41,054 nucleotides of DNA from Pelargonium cotyledonis. Lineage: Eukaryota > Streptophyta > Magnoliopsida > Geraniales > Geraniaceae. The stretch spans positions 1-41,054 of the forward strand of contig JAYMTA010000106.1 in the NCBI GenBank assembly GCA_036897625.1. The letters are read 5' to 3'. Positions 12,201 to 22,863 of this stretch are shown here, piece by piece (within the stretch, counting starts at the first letter, position 1; each line of letters opens with the position of its first letter). The notes below the pieces were generated by a model. It saw only the letters and a program-made list of their open reading frames with translations, had not been told where the DNA came from and ran no database searches. Both the position numbers and the translations under genes were made by a program.

Positions 12201-14348
12201 TCGTCTCATTCTCAACTCCTTAATTAACTAGTTGTAATGCTACCTGATTGAGCTCGATGATTATTTAAAGGACTTTTGCATCCATGTAGCTTCTATAGCA
12301 ACAAGATACAATTTCCATAATTTTCGAACTAATCTTCCATATACATAATACATTTATCAGGACTTGTTATACTACTTTTTGAAAAAAATTGCATACAAAA
12401 AGAATACGAAGAAACTGTAGGGAGATAGATGGGAGCGGGGAAATAAAAAAAGTTAATTGATTTTTAATAATTACTTGACATGGCTCGTAAAATTATTTTA
12501 TTATTTTGTGCATAAATATGACATGTCATCAATGTCCATTCATTCTCGACATCTTAAAAAGACAAATAAACTATTACATAATTATTTTTAACAGAAAATG
12601 TTAACACTGTTAGTGAATTTGACTTAATTGTTCAAAATTGAAAGTTCATGCACATATTTGTACAAAGTTTGTCAAAAATGACTTATTTGTACATTTGGTC
12701 AAAGTTTATGCACCTAAAATGTGCTTATCTCAGTGGTTAAATGTAAGTTTAAAATAATATTTCTTCCGTCTCGTAGCAATTTCATGTTTCGAGTTAGGCT
12801 CGATTGGGTTGATAAATTCTTACCCGAATTCCGCCCGAAAGACTTCGTTTTACTTTTGGTTGTGAGGATTCATGTAAGTTAGTCTGACCGGACGCAAAGG
12901 TGAGATCATGTACAACTTGTGGAGATACATTTTATTTTCCCGTGTTTTTTTTTGTGTTTTGACTTAAATACCTCACACTATTATTTCTTCAACTAAAGTG
13001 AAGTGCAGATAATAATAAACACAATTTTTTTTTTCGCTTATTTTTCTTGACTTGTTCTCCAAACATAAGATTTTAGTTTGACCACTAACTTGCACTTATC
13101 ATCTTAATAATATATAAAAAAAAATGGTTCATAGACGTTACCATTAGGATTTGTTGTCTTCTAAACCACATGTTGAGGATGTTGTAATGAATTTGTCTAA
13201 GTTTGTAGTTTCAGGGGCGAAGTTAGAGACTAAGCTCTTTTGGAATGGTGTTGGAGGTTATTATCATGCTCCGTGGTTCCTGGAACTTTCGCAACTATAG
13301 CACATTGTTAGTGGAAGACCTAAATATGTTTTCCTGCAATAATCACCTCGAGTGTAGTAAAATATACTTTAAAGAAAGGATATGATCCACATATCACTAA
13401 ATAGGATTTTAGAGAGAAAACAAATAAATAAAGTCTCAATGTGAATTATAATATTCTTTCCTCGTACCAAAAACAGAGTATTTATAATATTAAACCAAAC
13501 ATGTAACATGGGGTTGTGTAATTGATTAATGAAGTGCAGTACACTCTAGAGCCTACTTAAATGTTTTAGCTATAGCTCTTAGGGAACGCCCTCATTGAGT
13601 GACGACGAGTGAGTCTTAAAATTCTCACATCCTTACAACCATCGCAAGATAGAGAGTAACTCCTAATAGGACTTAACACTTAATTTAGGTAACGTCCTAA
13701 CAATGATGGAAGCATTGAAGGTGACTAAGCAGACCCAAAATCTTAGTTTGTCTCGTGAATTATAGAATATTTGAGATGTTGAAAGGTTTTTTAAAGATCA
13801 AATACCTGAAAAATGTGGAAGACTCCTTTGAGGACGAGGTTCCCCTTGAAGATGAGACACATCTTTTGATTTATTGGGCGGACCTTTTTGAAGAAGAGGT
13901 GAGACGTCGATCTATCCTAACATTTGGAAGACTTCTCTAAAGGAGAATAATATTTTTAGAGATGAGATGCCTCTTTTGATGTTTTGAAGGTTCCTCTTGA
14001 ACATACGAGTACTGCTAAATAGATTCATCAAAAAATTTACCATCATCTTGAAGGCTAAATAATAAAAGAGAGCCTCTTAGTGAACTTCGAGTCCCTCTTG
14101 AAACTTTGCGAAAACCAATCGCTAGTGTCCATGGACTCATCGTCGGGGTCTCACCTGAGATTCCTAGGGACCCAATACTTGTGGCGTATGGAGTATAATA
14201 TAAAGTTATCTTTGTACGAGGGCAAAATAGGTAATATAAAAAGTTTTATTTACTTGCAACAAAGTTTAACCAAGAGAAACTCAATTCGGCGGGCTACGTG
14301 ATCACGGTGCACATTCGAGGGCTCTTTCGATCGGTCGCTCTGCACACA
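12201..14348. other. intergenic between divergently oriented RING copies
   Basis: This stretch separates the starts of the two partial RFWD3-like copies, which point away from each other. It is AT-rich. A patch at 13755-14100 has short open frames rich in Glu/Asp codons (61 codons at 13755-13940), but I see no family signature and no codon continuity across the whole patch. The last 100-200 bases are likely promoter and 5' UTR of the plus-strand copy. Confidence 0.5.
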
Positions 14349-15876
14349 ATGTCCATCGCCACCGACGATAACCTACTGGAATCCGGTAACGATCGGAATC
14401 TCAGTGTGACCGGACAGCCCTCACTTCTTGTACAAGAAGGCCCAGTGGAAGGTGAAAATAACACGCCAGTTGCTGAGCCACCTAGGGTTTTCGGCGACGA
14501 TGTGAATAGTCTATCGGGCGGCGATGGTGGTGAAGAAGACGACGAATCTGAGTGGAGCGAAACCGATGAAGACGAAGACGACGATGACGATGACGATGAC
14601 GACTACTACTATGAAGAAGAAGAGGATGAGGAAGACGACTACGAAGAAGAAGAGGACGAGGACGATGAGGAGGATGAAGTGGAGGGTGAAGATAACGAGC
14701 TGGCTGAGGAGACTCCTAGAGTTTTTGGTGATAACATGATTGATTTACCAGAAAGTGGTGGTGGTGATGAAGAGGACGACGGAGTTAAGCAGAGGAGAAT
14801 CGCCGGCGACGGTGGAGAAGTGGTGTCGTCTCCTGAAATGAGCGAATGTAAGATCGGTGAAATTGAGGGTTTGTCGTGCCCGATTTGTATGGATGCTTGG
14901 ACCAGTGGAGGTGATCACCACATCTGGTACGAATTATTCACATTCTCTGTTTTCTTTTTTCTTTTTTTTTTTTGATAAATTCACATTCTCTGTTAATTTT
15001 GGTTTTACTTGAATTTGGTTTGAAATTTGGGGAAAAATCTACAAAATCTCTCTGTTTGAGCTTAATGTGAGTACTTATTTAAGGCAGATTTGGGTCGAAT
15101 TCTCAATCCCAATCCCAATCTCCATTGGAAATAGGATTGTTCAAGTTTGGGTTTGTGATCGAATCGTAAGGGAACAAAAGATTTCTGATTCTTTTTGAGT
15201 GTCATGTATGAATGTGTTAACAATTTCCATATCATTACTGAGTGATGTTGCAGTTGTCTTCCTTGTGGACATTTGTATGGTATGTCTTGCATCAACAAAT
15301 GGTTGCAACATAAACGGAGTTCGGGAAGGGTAAGAACTCATGGTTACTTATATTTGTGAAATTGCCCCGGAATGGTCAGGACTTACCCTTTGTTTTGTTG
15401 TATTGATCTCTGCTTCCATTTTGTTTCTAGTGTCCCCAATGCATTGCGAGATGTGGTTTGAAGGATGTGAGGAAACTCTATCCGCAAAGAATTGTTGTCA
15501 TGGATGAAGATATGCAAAAGGTTGTGGTAAATCTCATGGAAGTGATGCTCTTTGAAAAGAATGTACAAAATTTAATTGAATGAAGACATGCTCTTCTTGT
15601 TTACAGAAAATTCGTCGTCTCGAGTCTCGATGCAAAGAACTTGAGACAATGGTAACCTTAGTCCCAAAGAGGGACTACCATGATGCTCATTTCACTAGCA
15701 TGAACGGGCGCTTCGACAAATTTGATGCAATGCAAACTGATTTGTATAGGGGGTTGCGAGGTATTTCTGATCAGATCGATTACACTGGGCAGTGCATCAC
15801 TGCTTTGTTTAGACACTTGAAGATCCAACTCCCTGACCGTCCACGATACCCACCAAGTGATGTTGAGGGACAGTGA
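14349..15876 (+). CDS. RFWD3-like RING protein without WD40, with a new C-terminal tail
   Basis: Four exons, 14349-14926, 15254-15329, 15431-15520 and 15607-15876, join in frame to 337 aa. Residues about 65-122 are nearly all Asp/Glu. The PRVFG motif of the paralogs occurs twice (about 45-49 and 123-127), so the N-terminal block has been duplicated. The RING is complete in the family's form (C177, C180, C197, H199, C205, C219, C222). Exon 4 aligns with exon 4 of the full-length gene for 15 codons. The ancestral donor site follows (ATG then GTAACC at 15651/15652), but the frame continues through it for another 74 codons of unrelated, helix-prone sequence ending DVEGQ at 15873. The coiled-coil exons 5-7 and the whole WD40 domain are absent. 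A RING able to bind E2 without the substrate-binding WD40 part suggests a changed or competing ligase; that is inference. The start is the ATG that aligns with both paralogs, not the one at 14298. Confidence 0.8.
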
Positions 15877-15953
15877 GGACTTTTTCCAATTGTAAATTGG
15901 TTAGTTTTTTTAAGTTTATATATACTACTGTTTTTGGAAAGTTTTGGTAACAA

Positions 15954-15959
15954 AATAAA
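15954..15959 (+). promoter_or_regulatory. candidate polyadenylation signal AATAAA
   Basis: A canonical AATAAA lies 78 bases after the stop codon of the plus-strand RING gene, a normal position for a 3' end signal. Confidence 0.45.
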
Positions 15960-17659
15960 AATGAAAAATAACCTTTCTGCTTAATTTAGACCATGTGGAT
16001 GTGGTGTTTAATTTATGCTGTGCAACCATGTTTGAAATTGAGTTTAGTGATTTTACAAACTGTTACCGTGCTTTGGATGTTGAATTGAAATGTTAGAGTA
16101 TCTTTAAGTACACACACTCACGTGAATGAGTGGGTATGGGTATCTTTTGATATGCTTAGAATATAATGATTAGGATCATGAGAATGTTTGGTTACTTTAT
16201 TATGTAAGTGTTGTTTTGCACCTTTTATATGCACACGGTCCTCGGGGTTATCTTCTTTTAAAGATGTTTAACTGAATTGTATATATTCTTTTGAATACTT
16301 AGTGAAAGAAAAAGAAGTTAGAATTGACTTGAAATAACTCTTATTGAGTGCTTAATATTGTTTTTCAATGCTTACCCCAGTTTTAGTCCTGACCTACAAT
16401 AGACTTAATGATCTCGAGTGCTTAGTTTTTTCTTCTGATTAGACGATTAGTAGAATTGATAATTTTGAATCAATCTATGAGATCTTAGTCTTTATTTGGA
16501 AAATGTAGAACATACGACTCTAGAGTACTCAAGAAGTGTATGAATTACAAGGATCTGGTAGAGCCAACATTATTCATAATATTTTAACTTTGCTTGTTCT
16601 CAATGTTCTATGGTTGAAATTCGAAACATGATAGAGGTACAATTAAGTTAAATGTCACGTAATTGATGCATGTCTGATTTGAATTGTGCGATTTGTAAGT
16701 TTTAGAAATAAATGCTGTATTTTTAGTACAGTGGTATATGTGTATATGATTCTACCAATTCTTCTTCTATTTTGGGATGGAGGGAGTAATTTTTATTTTA
16801 AAGAGCAAAAAATTAATTTAATGAAGTTTCAGTTTAATTTTAATTTTTGTTACTGGTTTTATGGACATTAGTTTGTTGTATCAATGTTAGTGGATTTTGT
16901 GTGTATATCTTTTACAAACACCCACGTGTAAAAATCCATCCACTCCGATAGAGTGTGAGTGTAAATGGATTTGATAATAGTATTTTGTACCGTGTATTGA
17001 AATAGTGTCATTAATTTTTTTATTTGTGAGTTATTGTCGAATGTGTCTTCATGTACCCTATATGAATTTGTTGTAATTCACTCTACAGGTTCTAATTATT
17101 TTATCATACATATATTGTTGGCAATTCAAATACCATCAACATGTTAAAGAAGCGGTGTTGATTTCGATATAGCTAAAGTGGTATATATTCACAAATTTTG
17201 TTGTTCCAAAATGCTTTGGGGATGGCTGGTAGTGGAAAACAGGGAATGGGTACTAATGCGACATTTCTTATATTCGATAACAAAGTTGTTACGATTAATC
17301 GATTTTCTTGTTCGCATACTAAGATAAGTTGGCGAGAGTTTGAGACTTGTCAATCGTCAAACCTTAATTGTGTGATTTTCAAAATTACAACTACTAACTT
17401 GTTTCCTCGCTCAAAATGTTGATACCAAATGGACTAAAAATAGTACAACAGTTATGCGCATCATAGCACAACAGCTAAAATGGCCTTTTTATCCCTCAAA
17501 AGTCCAAACAGTAAAGTCCCACCAACTGCATCATAGCACAATCGCTCTGTTAACATTACAGAACAAAAACAACGACCACATCTCAGAGACTCGACGACGA
17601 CGACCAAAACAATCGATCCAAGTCTTCTTCTATTCGCAGAACAAGACCTGATTCGAAGA
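15960..17659. other. intergenic, no gene recognised
   Basis: AT-rich DNA without a supported gene. At 16775-16790 there is GGGATGGAGGGAGTA, which resembles one end of a Stowaway-type MITE, but I found no matching opposite end. About 17450-17659 is likely promoter and 5' UTR of the next gene. Confidence 0.5.
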
Positions 17660-19573
17660 TGGTAATTCAACGGATCCTTGTTCATATTCTATTCCTTTTT
17701 GTCTCAAATCTGATACGCAATTTTGTGTGTGAATTTAGGTTTGCTTGATGTGTTTATTGCCGCTGTTTCTGGTCCCAATCGTCAACGTACTGCCTCTACT
17801 TTTCTATTATCTTGTGGTAAGATCCACATATGCTTGTTTGTAATTGATTTCCAGTTTTGCTTCGAGGTTTTGTTCGGATTTTTGCTGAATAGATTGAAAA
17901 CTTGTTGATTTGTTTTGTTTTAAGAATCTGAGCCAAATTATAGTAGTTTTGTTGAATATTGGAAAATTTCAGGGGAAGATCTATGGGCTTTTGGGTTGGG
18001 AATACAAGAGACCAGAAAGGGCTCCTCCAGCATGTCCCTTTAAGCCTGCGGCGGCCAAAACGGATAGCAGAGTAAGTAATTTTTTCATGCTTTAGAGTAT
18101 GATCTGTTTGTTTGTTGATTACTTTTTCTTTATTTTGGAATTTAGGGTTCTTGTATAGTTTAAATTGGTTAGTTTCTGCAGCCAAAGAGAGGGTATAAGC
18201 ATAAATATCACGAGACTGGTTGAGGGAATGTAATTGTGTTATTATAGTTGTCTCGAGAAGTAGAAGTTCTTTGCTGAACTTATGCAAATATCTTACATAT
18301 TGTGCTTACGGGCTTGAGCTTATGCCAATATTTGAACATAAAGTGCTAGTGACCATGGGCTTATATCTTACGAGTCTTCTTGGTTTCTTGAATGTTATAA
18401 TCAACTAATTAGCCTGGGAGGTTATTAATATCAAAATGTGCATGTTTAAAAGGGCACTCTCGTAATAGCTTGGTTAGATTGATTAATATGATACTATGTG
18501 TATAGGAGGGGATCAGCAAAGTTCAAATTGGTTAGTTTTTGCTGCCAAAGAGAGGGGATCAGCATAGATATCACAAGACTGATTGAGTGAATGTAATGTC
18601 ACTATTATAATTGTCTCGAGAAGTTGAGGTTCTTTGCTGAACTTATGCAAATATCTGACTTATTGTGCTTACGGCCTTGAGCTTATGCCAATATTTGAAC
18701 ATAAAGTGTTAGTGACTATGAACTTATGTCGTACGAATCATCTTGGTTTCTTAGATGTTATAATCAACTAATTAGCCCGGGAGGTTTTTAATATCAAAAT
18801 GTGCATGTATAAAGGGCACTCTCGTATATGTATTTGATGGTTAGATTGATTAATATGATACTATGTGTATAGAAAGGAGGTAAAACCATTTAACCAAGCA
18901 GCAGAATGGTAGAAAGTCTGTAGTTTCTCGTATGGAATTGGCTTGTGTTTGAGGAATATCATTTCATTTGAAGAACATCGCCCTCAAGCCATAAAATATG
19001 CCAATTGCTGCTTGATGACTAAACGAGCTAAAAACAAGCTTTTGAAATTCATAAAACATTCTTGTGGTTGAAATATCTGCTTCTAGCCCTCCTCACTTGG
19101 GAAAGCTTGTTAAATAGTGAACAAAAAGATGGTTGTCAGGGAGGAGAGAAGAGGAGAGGAGAGGGGAGAACTTTATGACCAATGAACACGGGTCAAAAGA
19201 TCCACATCAACAAGGGTACCTTGGGGACTCTACTTGCCTTTTCATGGTCGGATAAGTGAAGTGAGTGAACTGAGATAAGGTTATTTTTAGTGTGCTATAT
19301 CATTTAAGTTGCTCTTTGATAGTATTAGGAACTTAAAATGAAAGTATTATCATCAGCGTAGGACTACTTTTTAACCACTGATTGTTACTGATTTTCTGTT
19401 GTATTTAACGTATCTACTATAGTTTATATGGTCAAGGCTGCCTCAAACTGTGAATGAAACAAGATTTTCCATCTTTTTGGCAGGCGGGCTTAGAAGCTGA
19501 AACTCACACGGCAAATCCCATCTCAACGGAATCCAGTTCAAAACTAGCAGCAGTTGATGACAAGCAGGACTAA
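17660..19573 (+). CDS. UPF0729 / C18orf32-like small membrane protein
   Basis: Four coding exons give 89 aa: 17660-17662 (only the ATG), 17739-17816, 17973-18071 and 19484-19573. The protein starts MVCLMC, matching the MVCxxC start of the UPF0729 family as I recall it (human C18orf32). Residues 3-27 form one hydrophobic segment. A cytosol-like stretch with [17 protein letters not shown] follows (about residues 35-51), then a polar, low-complexity tail ending DDKQD. All junctions are GT/AG, and the exons are in phase 0. The animal member has been placed at the ER and lipid droplets; its molecular role, and that of the plant protein, is not established. The third intron (1.4 kb) contains a 350-bp tandem duplication. 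Confidence 0.85.
18158..18873. repeat. 350-bp tandem duplication inside an intron
   Basis: Copy 1 (about 18158-18507) and copy 2 (about 18521-18873) match through most of their length with scattered substitutions and short indels. Both include the phrases TTGCTGAACTTATGCAAATA and TGATACTATGTGTATAG. Both lie in the last intron of the UPF0729-like gene. Confidence 0.9.
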
Positions 19574-20034
19574 AGTTGTAACACTCTCCTGTTATATATA
19601 CTGGTGAAACTTAAATATGAACAATGCTTGCTGGATATCTTTTCTTTTAACCACATTTATATTATATATATGAAGTATTTTTCTCTAGAAAATGAATGAT
19701 GAGAGTGTAATTATAATCTGTTGATTAACATGGTGGGTCAATAGTTGCACACATGAGGGGGAGACTGATTTGGGGCCTGTTTGGGAACTCCGAAGAGGCT
19801 CCTTTTGCTTTCTTTTGCAACTCCACTTCGGATGCCGGAGGACTTTGGTTTGTTTGGTTCCACTCTCCTACTTCATGTTTCGAGTTTGTTTCTTATAGTT
19901 AATTCGATCAAACTCTACAATTGATTAGATTCATATTATGCAACTCAAACTTGTAAAAGTGTGAATTAGGTTTGGGGTGTCCGCAGGTTTATGTAATTAA
20001 TTGAGAGGGTAAGTGAAAGAATCTTGTAGTCTCC

Positions 20035-20200
20035 TAAGGGATGACACAATGGCAAAGACACACCTCTCTATGTGGGATGTCTTGGGTTCAAATCTCATTG
20101 CGTCGGGTGGGAAGTTAGGCACAACAGGTGAAGTGTGTTAGACACTTGGAAACACGAGGAACTTTACTAATTAAGATTTAATGTATTGAGATATTTTTAG
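20035..20200 (+). mobile_element. SINE-like tRNA-derived element
   Basis: GGTTCAAATCT at 20085-20095 fits the Pol III B-box consensus exactly, and an A-box-like TGGCAAAGACA lies about 35 bases before it (from 20050), the spacing found in tRNA-derived SINEs. No cloverleaf forms, so it is not a functional tRNA. The ends are uncertain, and I did not find a clear target-site duplication. Confidence 0.4.
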
Positions 20201-22812
20201 CGCTATTAAATAAAGACAACTTTTTGGAGCTTATGGTTATTCAATATAACAAGAAAAATGTTTTATGTTTGGTCTCTCAACAATTCATTTTGTTTTAAAT
20301 TAGTACCCAAGTTGGTTTATGTTTCAATTCTTTCTGTTTCAATTTGGTTCAAACTATTACTGTGGAGATCACATGACAATGACTGAGCACATGTTATTGA
20401 GACGGATAATACACATGTGAAATGACAATATCGTATTTTATGAAAATAAAACAATATTGTTGAATGAATTTAATGTCTCACTATCTTATTGAACTACATA
20501 ATTACAACTTAGATCAACTAAAAACGAATTTGTATAGTTGTGGAACTAACTAAAATTATACAAATGATTTGAGGGCTAAATTGGAGCATAAACCAAGTAG
20601 ATACAAATAAGAAACAAAATTAATAATTTGAGGACCAAAATGTAACATTTTTAATAGAATAGACTTGTTCATTTATTTTCAATTAATTAAATAAACAACC
20701 TTTTCTTTGGACACCTTACCAAATGTGCAACTTGTTCCACACCATGACCATAAATAAAGCAACCCACCAACCAAACACTTTTGCAAAATTATTATTTGAT
20801 AATTTTATTTTTTTTAATTTTTTTTTAAGGAACTCAAAAAATTTATATTAAATCAAACAATGACAACTACAAACTCAAGTGAAAGAGGCGGACATGAAAC
20901 CCCGACCTCATCACCAATCCAAAACATACTAACATATGATCTAACTAATAAGTAAATAGTTATAATGGTCTCAAATTTAAAACAAGCAAACCGAACATAA
21001 TTAAAATTAACTAAATGAGACATTATGTCATAATAAACCAAATCAAAGGCATTGAAAAATCTATCCCCTCTGGTCTGTACTGCTTCTGATATCCTCCTCT
21101 CTTCTATCGCAACCATAATCAACATTCATTCATATTTTTCTGTCCATAAAAGTGCTTTTTTGGCTAAACATGACTACAACTACCTCCGAATCCAGGATCC
21201 CAAAACATGGTGACAAATTCAATTAATTTCAATTATTCTTTTTCTTAAAGATATTGATAATTATTGGTGATTCACTTACTACACTATTTAAAGAACACCC
21301 ATTTTGCTATTAAGCTTATATAGCTCCACCAACCCAGTCTTGGGGTGGCATTTAAGATTGGGTAGGACTTGCAATTGGCTGATTGTCATGTCTGGTAAGT
21401 TTTAAAAATAAGTAAAAGACCTATTCAATTAATTATTTTATTTTATTTTATTTTACTTTTTGAGAAAAATTTGTGAGCCAATGAGTTTTAGTTGAGATTT
21501 ATTGGATTAATTAAAGGGTTAAATTCATAACTTATACAGTTTTAAAATGTTCAATTGATGCACTTTTTTTTACTTGATTAACACCTATTTTCTTATTTGA
21601 TCAGCAACCATAAATTATTTGTACAATTTTCTTGTCCACGTAATTGGATCAGATCTCATGAATCTTTCGGATTTAATTCTCAAAAAAATGAAACACACTC
21701 ATTAAATGGAGACGTAGAGTGTGTCTAAGAATCCACTTCGAGTAGAGAATTTCGAATAATGTATTTAGAGAATGTATGTACACCAGTTTAACAAGAGTCC
21801 AACATTTTTTCTAGTAAATGATATATTATTTATACTTACATTGATTGATAACATTGTTCATATTCCTCATTGGATTATGAAGGCATCATCACGATGACAT
21901 CACCTCCAAATTTGGATAATTAACGGTATATCTCTTCCAATGTATGACGATGAAGAGTTATTCAAGATACTATATACGTGCGTGGCGATTGAACACCCCT
22001 TATTTGGCGGGATCTATCATCCACCTCATTGGTATGTTAGGAGTGATGCCAATGCCTATGGATTTCTATCCAGTTGGCTAGAAACCTTTCGAGAGGATTA
22101 GATGATCGACAATGCCATACACATACCAAATAGATATAACACAACTCGTTCGGAGTAAATTTGGGACACCGCACAACGTATAGTTCAATAGACACACCAT
22201 GTGCAGTTTGTTTGTCATCTTCTGTCAAAAATGGTAAATAGAGCTCTCACAATATCCTAAGTATTGACAAAGCCAAGAGAGCTACTATAGACAAGTTCTC
22301 ATGTCATCCTCCATAACTCTTATAAATGTAAAGTTCGTTTACAATTTTTATAATCAACTTTTTAGCACAACTTGTCACTCTTGATAAAACATACATATTA
22401 AACAGTTAAGCGTAGGAAGTTACAATATCAACATTCCTCATTGTATATTTTTCAAACCACCCCAATAATACATTGAAAATGTACATATCATATGATAAAA
22501 TATTTAAAATACCGAAATATAAATAGACTATAAAGCAAAAATGTGACCCAAAGTATTTTTGGTCAACCCAAATTAAATGATAAAAATTATTCTATTATTG
22601 TATTACCTTTTTTTTATATAGCAATATTATTGTATTAACTTTTTTCCCAAGATGTTCGACATTTTCAAGAACAATCCTTTTATTAACTTTTTTTCTTTTT
22701 ATTTTTGGAAGAACAAAATAAAATTGATAAATGGGGAAAAAGAGAGCTTTAAAATAAAAAAAAAACAGAACATAGACAAGAACAAGTGAAGGAGCTGAAG
22801 CAAAGTCCCACA

Positions 22813-22837
22813 GCTCTGTTTCTCTGAAGAACAGAGC
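22813..22837 (+). promoter_or_regulatory. hairpin in the 5' leader of the ACR-like gene
   Basis: GCTCTGTT (22813-22820) is the exact reverse complement of AACAGAGC (22830-22837), separated by 9 nt, 26 bases upstream of the start codon. In the mRNA this could form a stem-loop. Whether it regulates translation is unknown. Confidence 0.4.
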
Positions 22838-22863
22838 AAAAACAACTTTGAAGCAGCCAAAAC

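Larger units (their letters stand above)
19574..22863. other. intergenic with a likely SINE
   Basis: About 3.3 kb between the UPF0729-like and ACR-like genes with no supported coding region. It holds a SINE-like sequence near 20.0-20.2 kb (separate entry) and long AT-rich stretches. About 22600-22863 is promoter and 5' UTR of the ACR-like gene; a TATATA at about 22616 could serve as its TATA box, weakly supported. Confidence 0.5.

Noticed and set aside
13755..13940. Acidic 61-codon open frame between the RING copies
   Set aside because: Looks slightly coding-like but does not match the RFWD3-like N-terminus, and I see no adjoining exon.
14524..14739. Open frame rich in Met, Thr and Lys overlapping the plus-strand RING gene
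   Set aside because: Another frame of the same acidic repeat region; only the frame with the RING has splice continuity and paralogs.
16775..16790. GGGATGGAGGGAGTA, like a Stowaway MITE end
   Set aside because: No matching opposite terminus within a plausible distance, so an element cannot be supported.
22037..22228. 63-codon minus-strand open frame
   Set aside because: Short, isolated, no motif and no neighbouring exon.
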